Notes under the pieces: generated by a model | What the model saw: the letters and a program-made list of their open reading frames with translations, nothing else | Database searches by the model: none | What the model was told of the DNA's origin: nothing | Shown: in pieces, positions 1-9,912 of the stretch | How positions within the stretch are numbered: the stretch's first letter is position 1 | Layout: each line of letters begins with the position of its first letter | Program-made: the position numbers and the translations under genes | Assembly: GCF_914768045.1 (NCBI RefSeq) | Contig: NZ_CAJZCD010000001.1 | Location: 248,001 to 312,000, forward strand | Length of the DNA: 64,000 nucleotides | Direction: 5' to 3' | Source of the DNA: Snodgrassella communis | GTDB lineage: Bacteria; Pseudomonadota; Gammaproteobacteria; Burkholderiales; Neisseriaceae

Positions 1-860
1 CCGGCACCGGCCAGCTGGCCGCATCTATCCTGCCAGCACTGCACCACAGCCAGCTTCAACACTACTACATCATCGAACTATCAGCAGAACTGGCGCAGCG
101 CCAGCGTGAATACATTCATACCCATGCCCCTGCGCAGGCAGATAAAGTTACCCATTTAACCCAGTTACCAGCACAATTTGATGGCATACTGCTCGGTAAT
201 GAAGTTCTGGATGCCATACCAGTACCGGTTTATCAACGTCATGGAAATCAGATAGCAGAAATGGGCGTCAGCTGGCTGGACGGCCAATTAAAATGGCAAC
301 CCCGTCCCCTTAACAATCCGGCTGCACAACAGCAGATACTGCAAACCTTCCCCGCAACAGCAGAACCCTATCAATCCGAACTGCATCCACAACAATATGC
401 ATTCATCGCCACACTGGCGCAAAAACTGCAACGCGGAGCCATGATCTGGATTGATTATGGCTTTGATGCAGCACAGTATTATCACCCGCAGCGCCGGCAA
501 GGTACCCTGATCGGACATTACCGCCATCACACCATTCATAACCCCTTTTACTACCCCGGCCTAACCGACCTAACCGCCCATATCAACTTCACCCGCATTG
601 CCGACGCCGCAATCGATAACCATCTAGACTTAATTGGTTACACCAATCAGGCAACATTCCTGCTCAATCTGGGCATAACCGAATTACTGGCACAAACCGG
701 CAAGCCAGAAGATACAGCCTACATCCAGGCAGCCTCAGCCTGCCATACCCTGCTCAACGCACATGAAATGGGCGAATTATTTAAAGTTATCGCATTTGGC
801 AAAGATATTGATATTGACTGGCAAGGATTTATACATGGAGATTTGTGTCATAAATTATAA
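1..860 (+). CDS. SAM-dependent methyltransferase, MidA/COG1565 family (5' end outside window)
   Basis: The reading frame is already open at base 3 and runs to the TAA at 858-860, so the N-terminus lies before the window. The visible part starts with a glycine-rich SAM-binding motif (GTGQLAASIL), then an acidic strand end (YYIIELSAEL) and the signature LLGNEVLDAIPV. The motif IDYGFDAAQYYHPQRRQGTL further on is also typical of this family. Its eukaryotic relative, NDUFAF7, is a protein-arginine methyltransferase that assists complex I assembly; the bacterial role is less certain. The window lacks only the N-terminal segment of a protein normally about 380 residues long. Family assignment is firm; substrate is unknown. 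Confidence 0.85.
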   Translation, partial: GTGQLAASILPALHHSQLQHYYIIELSAELAQRQREYIHTHAPAQADKVTHLTQLPAQFDGILLGNEVLDAIPVPVYQRHGNQIAEMGVSWLDGQLKWQPRPLNNPAAQQQILQTFPATAEPYQSELHPQQYAFIATLAQKLQRGAMIWIDYGFDAAQYYHPQRRQGTLIGHYRHHTIHNPFYYPGLTDLTAHINFTRIADAAIDNHLDLIGYTNQATFLLNLGITELLAQTGKPEDTAYIQAASACHTLLNAHEMGELFKVIAFGKDIDIDWQGFIHGDLCHKL

Positions 861-956
861 ACAAACCAATTACAGAAAAATCTTACTTGCAAGCATATAA
901 ACCCTTATTATCTACAAACTACAATTAATTCTAACAGCAGGAGCATATAGAAAATA

Positions 957-1886
957 ATGGCTTATGATCTAACCAAAAGACTAGTAATAGGATTGGCTTC
1001 AAGTGCATTATTTGATTTAGAAGAATCAGATCAGATTTTCAGAACCGAGGGAGAGCAGAGTTACCGAAAGTACCAGAGAAAAAATGAAAATAAACCACTC
1101 GAAAAAGGAGTTGCATTCCCTTTTATAAAAAGACTTTTGTCATTAAATTCATTAAATGATGAAAATGGAGCTCTTGTAGAAGTAATATTATTATCAAGGA
1201 ATGATCCAGATACTGGCTTGAGAGTGATGAACTCAATAGAGTATTACAATTTAAACATTACCAGAGCTGTTTTTTTGCAGGGAAAGTCACCTTTGCCTTA
1301 CATACCCGCTTTCGATATTGAGTTATTTCTATCAGCTAACAAAGTTGATGTGCGTCAAGCGACAGTAGCTGGTTATCCTGCTGGTATGGTAATGAAAGGA
1401 AACATAAAAGACGATATTAACGACCATGAGCTAAGAATCGCCTTTGATTTCGATGGTGTAATTATTGATGATGAAGCTGAAGCAATCTACCAGCAAAATG
1501 GGGATTTAAAAAGTTTTCATGAGAATGAGAACATAAAACGAAATATTCTTCATAATCCAGGGCCATTAAATGAATTTATTTGCAGACTAGCGCATATTCA
1601 GAAAATCGAGCATTTAGAACTATCTCAAAATCCTAAATATCAACCAATTCTTAAAACAGCGCTCGTCACAGCCAGAAACGCACCGTCACATACAAGAGCT
1701 ATTAACACTTTAAGAGAACTAGGAATAGAAATTAATGAAGCTTTTTTTCTTGGCGGAGTAGAAAAATATAAAGTATTAGAAATTATACGACCACACATTT
1801 TTTTCGATGACCAGATGAACCATTTAGAAAAAGTAGCACAAATACTACCTTCGGTACACATTCCATTTGGCGTGACTAATCCTTAA
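957..1886 (+). CDS. Cytosolic 5'-nucleotidase, cN-I family (PF06189)
   Basis: This 309-residue protein begins LTKRLVIGLASSALFDLEES and has the conserved blocks VEVILLSRNDPDTGLRVMNS and FLSANKVDVRQA of the cytosolic 5'-nucleotidase I family. The HAD-like catalytic motif FDFDGVIIDDEAE lies near residue 163. A later acidic pair (HIFFDDQMNHL) is the likely second metal-binding region. Enzymes of this type dephosphorylate nucleoside monophosphates. It stands alone between the methyltransferase and an oxidoreductase. The gene is more AT-rich than its left neighbour, which could mean acquisition. A GGAG lies a little far upstream of the ATG. Confidence 0.8.
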   Translation: MAYDLTKRLVIGLASSALFDLEESDQIFRTEGEQSYRKYQRKNENKPLEKGVAFPFIKRLLSLNSLNDENGALVEVILLSRNDPDTGLRVMNSIEYYNLNITRAVFLQGKSPLPYIPAFDIELFLSANKVDVRQATVAGYPAGMVMKGNIKDDINDHELRIAFDFDGVIIDDEAEAIYQQNGDLKSFHENENIKRNILHNPGPLNEFICRLAHIQKIEHLELSQNPKYQPILKTALVTARNAPSHTRAINTLRELGIEINEAFFLGGVEKYKVLEIIRPHIFFDDQMNHLEKVAQILPSVHIPFGVTNP

Positions 1887-1946
1887 AATATGCTGATAAT
1901 TAAGTAAATTTTCGAGGTTACTGAATACATAAAAAAGGAAAAAGCC

Positions 1947-2975
1947 ATGTCATTATTATTATCTCCAGTCACCATTGGCAATCTGTCGCTGAAAAACCGC
2001 GTAGTTATGTCGCCGATGTGTATGTATGAAGTAAAAAAGGAAGATGGAATAGTTACGCCGTTTCATTTTGCTCATTATGGCGCGCGAGCCATTGCCAATG
2101 TTGGTCTGATTATTATTGAAGCGACTGCTGTACAGCCAGATGGGCGCATTACTAAGTATGATTTAGGTCTGTGGGACGATAAGCAGACAGAAAAATTTAG
2201 CCAGCTGGTAGATTCATTACATTATCTGGGCAGTAAGGTTGGTGTCCAACTGGCTCATGCCGGACGTAAGGCAGTTGATGCACAACAGCCGGTAGCACCG
2301 AGTGCCATCGCTTTCAATACCAATTCAATAACACCCAAAGAACTTAGCCTAGATGAAATCAAACAGATCCGGACAGATTTTGTGGCTGCAAGCAGGCGTG
2401 CGCAACAGGCTGGTGTAGATGTTATTGAAATTCATGGTGCTCATGGATATCTGATCAATGAATTTCTGTCACCACTGAGTAATCAGCGCGGGGATGAATA
2501 TGGCGGTTCGTTAGCGAATCGATATCGTTTGCTGCACGAAATTGCCACTGATATGCGCGCACAGTTCTCCGGTTCATTGTGGGTACGTCTGTCTTTATCC
2601 GATTACGACCAAAGTGGTCAGCAAAACAGTATTGCCGACTGGCAGCAAGTATGCCAGTGGCTTGAACGAGATGGTATTGATGTATCCACCGGTGGTGTTA
2701 TGGATTATGCCCCCGATTTGCCACTACATGGCGGTTATCAGACACCGTTTGCTACTGCCATGAAACAGGCCGTGAATATTCCGGTAGCGACAGTAGGCTT
2801 ACTGGATAGTCCGGATCTGGCTGAATATATCCTGCAAACCAAGCAGGCAGACCTGATTCTGGAAGGACGGGTATTATTACGCAACGTCAACTGGCTAGCT
2901 GATGCTGCACGGCAGTTGCACGACCATCATTATCAGCCTTTCAATGATTCTTACCAGCGCGGGCAAATGAAATAA
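1947..2975 (+). CDS. namA: NADH:flavin oxidoreductase, old yellow enzyme / NADPH dehydrogenase (YqjM-NamA type)
   Basis: A 342-residue TIM-barrel flavoprotein beginning LLSPVTIGNLSLKNRVVMSP, the standard FMN-binding opening of the old yellow enzyme family. Other signatures are QLAHAGRKA, the active-site helix IEIHGAHGYLINEFLSPLSN with its RGDEYGGS continuation, and the C-terminal phosphate-binding segment ADLILEGRVLLRN. The YqjM-like subclass is suggested by length and by MCMYEVKKEDG. Such enzymes use NAD(P)H to reduce activated C=C bonds, often in electrophile detoxification. A strong GGAAAAAG ribosome site precedes the ATG. It appears monocistronic. Confidence 0.88.
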   Translation: MSLLLSPVTIGNLSLKNRVVMSPMCMYEVKKEDGIVTPFHFAHYGARAIANVGLIIIEATAVQPDGRITKYDLGLWDDKQTEKFSQLVDSLHYLGSKVGVQLAHAGRKAVDAQQPVAPSAIAFNTNSITPKELSLDEIKQIRTDFVAASRRAQQAGVDVIEIHGAHGYLINEFLSPLSNQRGDEYGGSLANRYRLLHEIATDMRAQFSGSLWVRLSLSDYDQSGQQNSIADWQQVCQWLERDGIDVSTGGVMDYAPDLPLHGGYQTPFATAMKQAVNIPVATVGLLDSPDLAEYILQTKQADLILEGRVLLRNVNWLADAARQLHDHHYQPFNDSYQRGQMK

Positions 2976-3013
2976 GATTATCCGGTCTGTTCAGTAATAA
3001 TAAATTCTCTTTA

Positions 3014-3505
3014 TTATTCTATTTCTGTTGCCACCTGCACGGATTGCGGTTGCAAACAAGACAGATACTGTGGCTGCATCTGTACCAGAAAACCGCGCTT
3101 ACCGCCATTAATATAAATCAGTGGCAAAGCATAAATACTTTCCTCCACATATACCGGCAGCCCGGCCTTATTACCAAACGGGCTGGTACCACCTACCAGA
3201 TAACCCGTCCATTTATTGGCCTGCTGCGGGCTGGCCGGTTCTATATGCTTCATACCCAGCTTTCTTGCCAGCTGTCGTGTAGAAATATGCCGGTCACCGT
3301 GCATCAGTACAATCAAACCTTGCTTGTGTTCATTTTGCAGCACAATGGTTTTAATCACTGCATGTTCGTCCACGCCCAGTGCTAACGCCGATTGTGCCGT
3401 TCCTCCATGCTCAACGTAAGTATATTCACGAGGTTCAAACGGTATCTGGTGCGCACGCAAAAAACGGATAGCAGGAGTTACTGGAAATTTACTTTTACTC
3501 ATCAC
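3014..3505 (-). CDS. ybaK: Cys-tRNA(Pro)/Cys-tRNA(Cys) deacylase, YbaK/EbsC type
   Basis: This 163-residue single-domain protein matches the YbaK fold: TPAIRFLRAHQIPFEPREY at the N-terminus, the editing-pocket lysine in EHAVIKTIVLQ, VLMHGDRHISTRQLARKLG, and the glycine-rich loop LVGGTSPFGNKAGLPVY. YbaK hydrolyses Cys-tRNA(Pro) made in error by prolyl-tRNA synthetase. It is divergent from ridA, with about 70 bp between the two starts, so the promoters share that gap. Confidence 0.92.
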   Translation of the reverse strand: MMSKSKFPVTPAIRFLRAHQIPFEPREYTYVEHGGTAQSALALGVDEHAVIKTIVLQNEHKQGLIVLMHGDRHISTRQLARKLGMKHIEPASPQQANKWTGYLVGGTSPFGNKAGLPVYVEESIYALPLIYINGGKRGFLVQMQPQYLSCLQPQSVQVATEIE

Positions 3506-3574
3506 TTCACCTCATCAATTCAGGCAAGGACAACTGTGCTAACATCATTGTTTTACTACTATAAGAGCCTGTAC

Positions 3575-3925
3575 ATGAGTATCGAATTTTACCAGAGCGG
3601 TAACCGCCTTGCAGAAGCCACCATTGCCAATGGTCTGATATTTCTCGCCGGACAGGTACCCACTAATGAGGATGCCGACATCACCGCACAAACTGCCAAT
3701 GTTCTGGCACAGATAGATACTATTCTAGCTGCCTGTGGCAGTGACAAACAGCATATCTGCGAAGCAGTTATATACCTGAGCGATATGCAGGAATATGCGG
3801 GCATGAATCAGGTATGGGACAACTGGGTTACTTCTGGTAAAGCACCGGCAAGAGCCTGTGTTCAGGCTGTTCTGGCTAATCCAAAATGGAAAGTGGAAAT
3901 CAAACTGACTGCGGTACAGAAATAA
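3575..3925 (+). CDS. ridA: RidA family enamine/imine deaminase
   Basis: The protein (116 residues from the ATG at 3575) has the RidA/YjgF signature: ANGLIFLAGQVPTN, then TANVLAQIDTILAACGSDKQHI, and the C-terminal block GKAPARACVQAVLANPKWKVEI, which contains the conserved arginine that binds the substrate carboxylate. RidA hydrolyses reactive 2-aminoacrylate and related enamines. The frame is open further upstream, but homology begins at MSIEFYQSG and an AAGAG lies just upstream of this ATG, so the shorter start is preferred. It converges on argJ across a bidirectional terminator. Confidence 0.9.
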   Translation: MSIEFYQSGNRLAEATIANGLIFLAGQVPTNEDADITAQTANVLAQIDTILAACGSDKQHICEAVIYLSDMQEYAGMNQVWDNWVTSGKAPARACVQAVLANPKWKVEIKLTAVQK

Positions 3926-3938
3926 TCCAGCTGAAACA

Positions 3939-3970
3939 ATAAACCCGCCATAACAGCGGGTTTATTTTTG
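3939..3970. terminator. Bidirectional rho-independent terminator between ridA and argJ
   Basis: Ten-base perfect arms (ATAAACCCGC at 3939-3948, GCGGGTTTAT at 3956-3965) enclose a 7-base loop. A T-run follows on the plus strand and an A-rich flank lies on the other side, so it can stop both converging transcripts. Confidence 0.85.
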
Positions 3971-3984
3971 AGTAAGCTAACTAA

Positions 3985-5202
3985 TTAGCTACGGTAATCA
4001 GCATTAATCGCCACATACTCTTTGGATAAATCACAGGTATAAATTTTCGCCTGCGCTTCAGCTCGTGCCAAATCAATTGTCACGGTTATTTCATCCTGTG
4101 CCATTATTTGCTGACCAGCCTCTTCTGTATAGCTGCTGGCACGCCCACCTTTTTCTGCCACCAAAACATCACCCAGATATACTTTAATTGCTGCTACATC
4201 AAGATCAGCGATTCCTGCATAGCCAATAGCACACAAAATACGCCCCAGATTGGGATCACTGGCATAAAAAGCGGTTTTTACCAGTGGTGAACGAGCAACT
4301 GCATAACCCACTTGCCGCGCCTCAGCTTCTGTCAGCGCATGACGTACATCAATAGTAATAAATTTAGTTGCACCTTCACCATCGCGCACGATAGCCTGCG
4401 CCAGCTCCAGTGCCAGATCAGCCAGTACAATTTTCACCGCAGCATAATTCTTGCTGGACATAGAAACGATTCGACTTAATGAAGACTTACCCGTAGCCAC
4501 AACCACAAAACTGTCATTCGTAGATGTATCGCCATCCACAGTAATCGCATTAAATGTTGTGGCCGCCACCTCTGCTACCATTTGTTGTAACAGTGGCTGG
4601 GCTATAGATACATCAGTAAACACAAATCCGAGCATAGTGGCCATATTCGGATGAATCATACCCGAACCTTTGGCAATTCCGGTAAAGTGTACCTTATGCC
4701 CATCAATATATACGGTACGGCTGGCCATTTTGGGCACAGTATCGGTAGTCATGATTGCGGCCGCAGCCTGCGGCCAGTGCCCAACTTTAACTTTTGGTAA
4801 TGCTGCTACAATTTTATCTACTGGCAATGGTTCAAGAATCACCCCAGTAGAGAATGGCAGTACTTCTGAAGCTTGGCAGCCAATCTGTTGTGCTACCTTT
4901 TCACAAATAAACTCTGCATCTGCCAGCCCCTGCTGGCCGGTACCGGCATTGGCATTACCGGTATTAATCACCAGTGCACGTACTCCTGTACCGGCCGCCA
5001 AATGCTGCTTGGCAATCTGCACAGGTGCCGCACAAAAACGGTTTTGTGTGAATACAGCGCCAATGCTGTTTACACTATTAAGTACCACCAAAGTTAAATC
5101 ATCGTGTTTTGGCTTTTTGATTCCAGCCTGACCAATGAAAACCTGCACACCATCAATAGCCAGAATCTGTTTATCACTCGGTACAGATAAATTAACTGCC
5201 AT
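3985..5202 (-). CDS. argJ: Bifunctional glutamate N-acetyltransferase / amino-acid acetyltransferase ArgJ
   Basis: A 405-residue ArgJ. The self-cleavage motif KGSGMIHPNMATMLGF is intact, with the nucleophilic Thr in ATML that splits the precursor into alpha and beta chains. TVDGDTSTNDSF and DPNLGRILCAIGYAG are further family signatures. ArgJ moves the acetyl group from N-acetylornithine to glutamate and can also use acetyl-CoA, giving the cyclic arginine pathway. The C-terminus ends in the conserved YVAINADYRS. It is about 60 bp downstream of pssA and could be read from the same transcript. Confidence 0.95.
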   Translation of the reverse strand: MAVNLSVPSDKQILAIDGVQVFIGQAGIKKPKHDDLTLVVLNSVNSIGAVFTQNRFCAAPVQIAKQHLAAGTGVRALVINTGNANAGTGQQGLADAEFICEKVAQQIGCQASEVLPFSTGVILEPLPVDKIVAALPKVKVGHWPQAAAAIMTTDTVPKMASRTVYIDGHKVHFTGIAKGSGMIHPNMATMLGFVFTDVSIAQPLLQQMVAEVAATTFNAITVDGDTSTNDSFVVVATGKSSLSRIVSMSSKNYAAVKIVLADLALELAQAIVRDGEGATKFITIDVRHALTEAEARQVGYAVARSPLVKTAFYASDPNLGRILCAIGYAGIADLDVAAIKVYLGDVLVAEKGGRASSYTEEAGQQIMAQDEITVTIDLARAEAQAKIYTCDLSKEYVAINADYRS

Positions 5203-5264
5203 AAATATTCTCCTTTATATTGAATGCATCAGCTTATTTTTTTACAACGCTAAATAAGTCCTCA

Positions 5265-6050
5265 TCACGATTCTGGCTGAAATTTACGTTTGGTTAGCAC
5301 GCGCCAGATAAACATCACATAGCCAGATAAACTATAGAGTAGGAAAAATGTAAACAACACCACCGATGGTTCCCATGTCACCACCAGCAGGAAGATTACA
5401 GCCAAAATCATCACAAAAAAAGGTACTTTGCGGTAAACATTAATTTCTTTAAACGACCAGAAAGGTATCTGCACTACCATAGACAAACCACCAAACAGGG
5501 TAATAATCAGGCAAAGCCAGTTTAAATGAGGTAAGCCGTGAAACGTATGACTTACCCAGATCAGACCAATCACCAGAGCAGCAGCTGTCGGGCTGGGAAT
5601 CCCGATAAACCATTTTTTGCTTACCTTGCCAATCAGAGTATTGAAGAGTGCCAGCCGCAAAGCCGCACAGGCACAGTAAATAAAGGCTACTGAATAGCCA
5701 ATTTTACCGAAATGAAATAACTGCCACTTATACGCAACCAGCGCTGGTGCTACGCCGAAACTCACCATATCTGCCAAACTGTCCAGCTGCTCACCAAACG
5801 CACTTTGGCTATTGGTTAGGCGTGCAACCCGCCCATCCATTCCGTCCAGCAGCATAGAAATAAACACTGCTATCGCTGCAATTTCATAATGACCATGCAT
5901 AGACTGAGTAATCGCATAAAAAGCCGCAAACAGCGCAGCCAGCGTAAATGCATTCGGCAACAAATAAATACTGTTGTCACGTAGCCGCCGGCGCCGGCTC
6001 GGACGATTAGGACGATTATGTTTAATCATATTAGCTTGTTCTTGTGTCAT
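5265..6050 (-). CDS. pssA: CDP-diacylglycerol--serine O-phosphatidyltransferase
   Basis: This 261-residue membrane enzyme has an arginine-rich N-terminus (RPSRRRRLRD) and the CDP-alcohol phosphatidyltransferase motif DGMDGRVARLTN followed by FGEQLDSLADMVSFG, containing all catalytic Asp residues. Several hydrophobic helices follow. It makes phosphatidylserine from CDP-diacylglycerol, which Psd (encoded at 7336-8118) decarboxylates to phosphatidylethanolamine. The gene starts about 27 bp after hflX ends, which suggests one transcript psd-hflX-pssA. Confidence 0.93.
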   Translation of the reverse strand: MTQEQANMIKHNRPNRPSRRRRLRDNSIYLLPNAFTLAALFAAFYAITQSMHGHYEIAAIAVFISMLLDGMDGRVARLTNSQSAFGEQLDSLADMVSFGVAPALVAYKWQLFHFGKIGYSVAFIYCACAALRLALFNTLIGKVSKKWFIGIPSPTAAALVIGLIWVSHTFHGLPHLNWLCLIITLFGGLSMVVQIPFWSFKEINVYRKVPFFVMILAVIFLLVVTWEPSVVLFTFFLLYSLSGYVMFIWRVLTKRKFQPES

Positions 6051-6077
6051 CTTTAATCAAATCCTCGGTAGGCAGCA

Positions 6078-7259
6078 TTAACTACCAACCTGTTCATCAT
6101 GTCTTACATGCTTAAAGTTAGCCAGTTCAATCATGGCCGTACGCAAATCAGCCAGTCCACTACCATCTTGTACTGAAATATAAACTGCCTGTGGACGGCC
6201 TCGTGCATCACATACGATACCCTGTGGCCGTTGCGCAGCAGCCAGTTTGTCAATTTTATTATAAATAATCAATTGTGGTATGTTTGCTGCATTAATTTCT
6301 TTCAGCACCGCATTCACATCATCGATTTGCCGTTCAAATTCCGGATGAGTAACATCAACCACATGTAACAGCACATCAGCCAGCGCAGTTTCTTCCAGCG
6401 TAGCTGCAAAAGCAGCCACTAGACCATGCGGCAAATCACGCACAAAACCTACTGTATCAGACAACAATACACTTGTCTGATCATTCAGATACAGGCGACG
6501 CACCGTATTATCCAGCGTAGCAAACAGCTGGTCTTCCGCCACTACCTGTGCCTTAGTCAGGCGGTTAAACAAACTGGACTTACCCACATTAGTATAGCCT
6601 ACCAGTGCAAAAGCAGGCAGCATACCCTGATTACGGCTTTTACGTTGTGTTGCCCGCTGCCGCCGTACTTGCTGCAACTGCTGGCGTAAACGGGTGATTT
6701 TCTGCCTGATAAGGCGGCGATCGGTTTCCAGACGTGTTTCACCCGGCCCGCGTAACCCTATCCCCCCGCGCTGGCTTTGCAAATGCCCATAACCCCGTAT
6801 CAGCCGGCTGGACAAATGCACCAGCTGTGCCAGCTCTACCTGCAAACGTCCCTCCTGACTACGCGCACGCCGTGCAAAAATAGCCAGAATCAAGCCCACC
6901 CGATCCAATACCCGGCATTGCAGCAACCGTTCCAGATTACGTTCTTGCGTTGGCGTCAGCGCATGATTGAATACCACCAGATCAATCTTAGTCTCAGCTA
7001 CCTGCTGCGCCAGCTCTTCAGCCTTGCCCTTGCCCACAAACAATGCACTATCCGGCTGCTGGCGTTTACAAGTCATCACGCCCACCAGTTCAGCCCCACT
7101 GGCACGCACCAGTTCCTGTGCTTCAGCCAGTGCCGACTGAAACAGCGTTGTACGGCGCTCAGCCACAACCGGAAAATCCTTATCCAGCATGACACCTACC
7201 AGCAACACCCGTTCAGCTGCCTGTTGGGCAGTCAAACTGGCTTTAGCAATTTCACTCAT
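6078..7259 (-). CDS. hflX: GTPase HflX
   Basis: This 393-residue protein has the HflX N-terminal domain (FVGKGKAEELAQQV, VVFNHALTPTQERNLERLLQCRVLDR), a basic coiled-coil linker, and a GTPase domain with G1 GYTNVGKSS, G3 DTVGF and G4 NKID. The glycine-rich segment SQRGGIGLRGPGETRLETDRR is diagnostic. HflX binds the 50S ribosomal subunit and splits stalled or heat-damaged ribosomes. It lies between psd and pssA, with a DUS-derived hairpin separating it from psd. Confidence 0.95.
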   Translation of the reverse strand: MSEIAKASLTAQQAAERVLLVGVMLDKDFPVVAERRTTLFQSALAEAQELVRASGAELVGVMTCKRQQPDSALFVGKGKAEELAQQVAETKIDLVVFNHALTPTQERNLERLLQCRVLDRVGLILAIFARRARSQEGRLQVELAQLVHLSSRLIRGYGHLQSQRGGIGLRGPGETRLETDRRLIRQKITRLRQQLQQVRRQRATQRKSRNQGMLPAFALVGYTNVGKSSLFNRLTKAQVVAEDQLFATLDNTVRRLYLNDQTSVLLSDTVGFVRDLPHGLVAAFAATLEETALADVLLHVVDVTHPEFERQIDDVNAVLKEINAANIPQLIIYNKIDKLAAAQRPQGIVCDARGRPQAVYISVQDGSGLADLRTAMIELANFKHVRHDEQVGS

Positions 7260-7280
7260 AAGCTATCTGATTAAATAACA

Positions 7281-7318
7281 ACAGGCTGCCTGATCCCGAA
7301 AAGGAGCAAACAGCCTGT
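7281..7318 (-). terminator. DUS-derived hairpin between psd and hflX
   Basis: Arms ACAGGCTG (7281-7288) and CAGCCTGT (7311-7318) are exact complements around a 22-base loop. The left arm lies within AGGCTGCCTGAT, an 11/12 match to the AGGCTGCCTGAA uptake sequence. No strong T-run follows, so termination is likely only partial. Confidence 0.5.
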
Positions 7319-7335
7319 ATAACAATAAATAATAT

Positions 7336-8118
7336 TTATTCCTGTGACAGGACATGCTGTGCAGCTAGCGCTGCCCGGTCGGTGGCTTCTTTCACCATAT
7401 CAGCCTGTTCTGTTGTGTTGTCCACAGAATTGGCACCATTTTCTGGCGCAGAAGTGGCAGCCGGCGGCGCATGTAAGGGCAAAGTAGCCAGAACTGTACT
7501 ACTGGCTCTTACCTTATCACCAATTGCTACCAGCGCAGTGGCATCTTCAGGCAGATAAACATCCACACGCGAACCAAAGCGGATAAGACCATAACGATTA
7601 CCGCGATGCAATATATCGTGTGCATTAACATAACACAGGATACGCCGTGCCACCAGACCGGCAACCTGTACAAAAGTTACCGGCCGGCCAGTCTTTGTTA
7701 CCGCCAGCACCGCATTACGCTCATTTTGCACACTAGCCTTATCCATTGAAGCATTCAGAAAACTACCCTTAAAATAATCTACCCGCTCCACCTTACCATC
7801 AATTGGACAGCGATTGGAGTGAACATTAAACACATTCATGAACACACTGATTTTCAGCGCATTAACACCACGATATGGGTCAGTAGTTTTTTCCAGCACA
7901 ACAATCCTTCCGTCTGCCGGGCTTAATACATCTTCCGGCCCCGTGGGAATATCACGTGCCGGGTCACGGAAAAACTGCACCACAAATACTGTCAGTGCCC
8001 ATAACGGCAGCGACCACCATCCACACCAGATAGCCGTTAATATGCTCAGCACCAGACTGCCGATAATAAACGGCCAGCCTTCCTTTGCAATCAGAGGGTA
8101 AGGATACACACGCGACAC
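7336..8118 (-). CDS. psd: Phosphatidylserine decarboxylase proenzyme (short form) with Ala-rich C-terminal tail
   Basis: Of 260 residues, about the first 215 form the short (Psd-A) type. Signatures are [12 protein letters not shown], the N-terminal membrane segment, [17 protein letters not shown], and the processing site [11 protein letters not shown], where cleavage at Gly-Ser generates the pyruvoyl group. The enzyme makes phosphatidylethanolamine. The remaining 45 residues are an Ala/Glu-rich tail after [12 protein letters not shown] that is not part of the usual domain; its role is unknown. It is the first gene of the probable psd-hflX-pssA unit. Confidence 0.93.
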   Translation of the reverse strand: MSRVYPYPLIAKEGWPFIIGSLVLSILTAIWCGWWSLPLWALTVFVVQFFRDPARDIPTGPEDVLSPADGRIVVLEKTTDPYRGVNALKISVFMNVFNVHSNRCPIDGKVERVDYFKGSFLNASMDKASVQNERNAVLAVTKTGRPVTFVQVAGLVARRILCYVNAHDILHRGNRYGLIRFGSRVDVYLPEDATALVAIGDKVRASSTVLATLPLHAPPAATSAPENGANSVDNTTEQADMVKEATDRAALAAQHVLSQE

Positions 8119-8296
8119 AAGACTACTCCTTTACAGATGAGATACTGCGGACAGGCCGCCACATAGAAACAATGACAAAATTATAACCTGAAATCTGTCT
8201 TTTGAAATACTGCCTATAACTTTAAGCAGATTTCACAATACCAGCAATATGGTCATGAATACACACCACAACTTTGGGTTACGCAGGCAGCAACTA

Positions 8297-9826
8297 TCAT
8301 TTAAACAGAAAAATGGCCAGCATCACCAGCGCAATTACCGCCAGCCAGAAATTCTGCTGTCGCTGGGTACGCAGTAAATGAACATAGGCATCACGCCATT
8401 GCAGATGCTGCCTTTCATCTACCAAAGCATTCAGCTTGCGTGGCAGAACTGGCAGCATCTGAGCCCAGTCCGGAGCTTCCTGCCGTATCGCTTTCCACAG
8501 AGCTTTCAAACCAATCTGGTTATGCATCCAGCGGGTTAAAAACGGTTTGGCTGTCGCCCATAAATCCAGCTCGGGATCAAGCTGTCGCCCCAGTCCCTCA
8601 ATATTCAATAACGTCTTCTGCAATAACACCAGCTGCGGCTGAATTTCAACATTAAAACGGCGACTGGTTTCAAATAACCGCATCAGCACCATACCAAAGG
8701 AAATCTCAGCCAGCGGCTTATTAAAAACCGGTTCACATACTGCACGTACCGCTGCCTCCAGCTCCTCCACCCTTGTGTCTGCCGGTACCCAGCCAGATTC
8801 CACATGCGCCACTGCCACCCGATGATAATCGCGATTAAAAAACGCCAGAAAATTAATCGCCAGATAACGTTTATCGTAATCAGTCAAAGTGCCAACAATA
8901 CCAAAGTCCAGCGCAATATAACGACCGTCATCCGCCACCATAATATTTCCCGGGTGCATATCCGCATGGAAAAATCCATTATCAAACACCTGAGTAAAGA
9001 AAATTTCTACCCCATAGCGAGCCAGCTGGCGTAAATCAATATTTTTCTCACGCAGCCTGCCCAGACTGGTAACAGGAATACCATCCATCCACTCAATAGT
9101 CAGTACTTGGCGGGCACAAAAATCATAATAAACTGCTGGAATAATCAGCATCGAACTATTACTGAACTGGCGTCCGAGCAAACTGGCGTTGGCGGCCTCT
9201 CTCATTAAATCCAGCTCATCATGCAGATAATTCTTAAATTCAGCCACCACCTCGCGCGGCTTCAGCCGCTTGCCATCAGCAAACAGCCATTCCACCCAGC
9301 GCGCACCCATAGCCATCAGCGCCAGATCCTGATCAATCACTGGAGCAATATTCGGACGCAACACCTTAACTGCTACCTTCTGACCAACACCACCATCTGC
9401 ATTAAACAGATAAGCTTCATGTACCTGCGCAATAGAAGCACTGGCTACCGGCTGCGGATTAAAACGGGCATAAATCGCCTCCAGTGGCTTACCCAGCTCA
9501 CTTTCAATAACCTTAATTGCCACATCGCTGTCAAACGGTGGCACACGGTCTTGCAACAGAGCCAGCTCATGAGCATAATCAGGCGGTATCAAATCTGGCC
9601 GCGTAGATAATACCTGCCCAAACTTTACAAAAATCGGCCCCAGACTCTCCAGCGCCAGACGCAAGCGCACCGCCGCCGATAACTGCCGGTATTTGCGACC
9701 ACGAGGCATCATGGATACAAGCCTTTGTAACCATAACGACCTTATATGCACTTGCACCAGATCTAGCAAACCATATATATAAATCGTCTGGATAATTACC
9801 CAAATTCGTTTAGGCCAACACCACAT
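8297..9826 (-). CDS. ubiB: Ubiquinone biosynthesis atypical kinase UbiB
   Basis: This 509-residue ABC1/ADCK-family protein has the signature [14 protein letters not shown] with its KxGQ motif, the alanine-rich nucleotide loop ([13 protein letters not shown]), the invariant lysine in KVAVKVLRP, the catalytic segment [12 protein letters not shown] and the metal-binding DFG (ALDFGIVG). A hydrophobic C-terminal anchor ([16 protein letters not shown]) matches membrane-bound UbiB. It is needed for ubiquinone synthesis, probably by extracting lipid intermediates with ATPase activity. A GGAG lies 8 bases before the chosen ATG. Confidence 0.95.
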   Translation of the reverse strand: MWCWPKRIWVIIQTIYIYGLLDLVQVHIRSLWLQRLVSMMPRGRKYRQLSAAVRLRLALESLGPIFVKFGQVLSTRPDLIPPDYAHELALLQDRVPPFDSDVAIKVIESELGKPLEAIYARFNPQPVASASIAQVHEAYLFNADGGVGQKVAVKVLRPNIAPVIDQDLALMAMGARWVEWLFADGKRLKPREVVAEFKNYLHDELDLMREAANASLLGRQFSNSSMLIIPAVYYDFCARQVLTIEWMDGIPVTSLGRLREKNIDLRQLARYGVEIFFTQVFDNGFFHADMHPGNIMVADDGRYIALDFGIVGTLTDYDKRYLAINFLAFFNRDYHRVAVAHVESGWVPADTRVEELEAAVRAVCEPVFNKPLAEISFGMVLMRLFETSRRFNVEIQPQLVLLQKTLLNIEGLGRQLDPELDLWATAKPFLTRWMHNQIGLKALWKAIRQEAPDWAQMLPVLPRKLNALVDERQHLQWRDAYVHLLRTQRQQNFWLAVIALVMLAIFLFK

Positions 9827-9912
9827 GAATGCCGCTCCGGTTTATCCAAATAAAACGACTATTGTACGGGATTTTATTCCCCTTTACCGAGCAATAGCCG
9901 CACCTGCCGGTA

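Noticed and set aside
4670-5131. 153-codon plus-strand frame opposite argJ
   Set aside because: It lies wholly within argJ, which has full family motifs; no ribosome site or domain.
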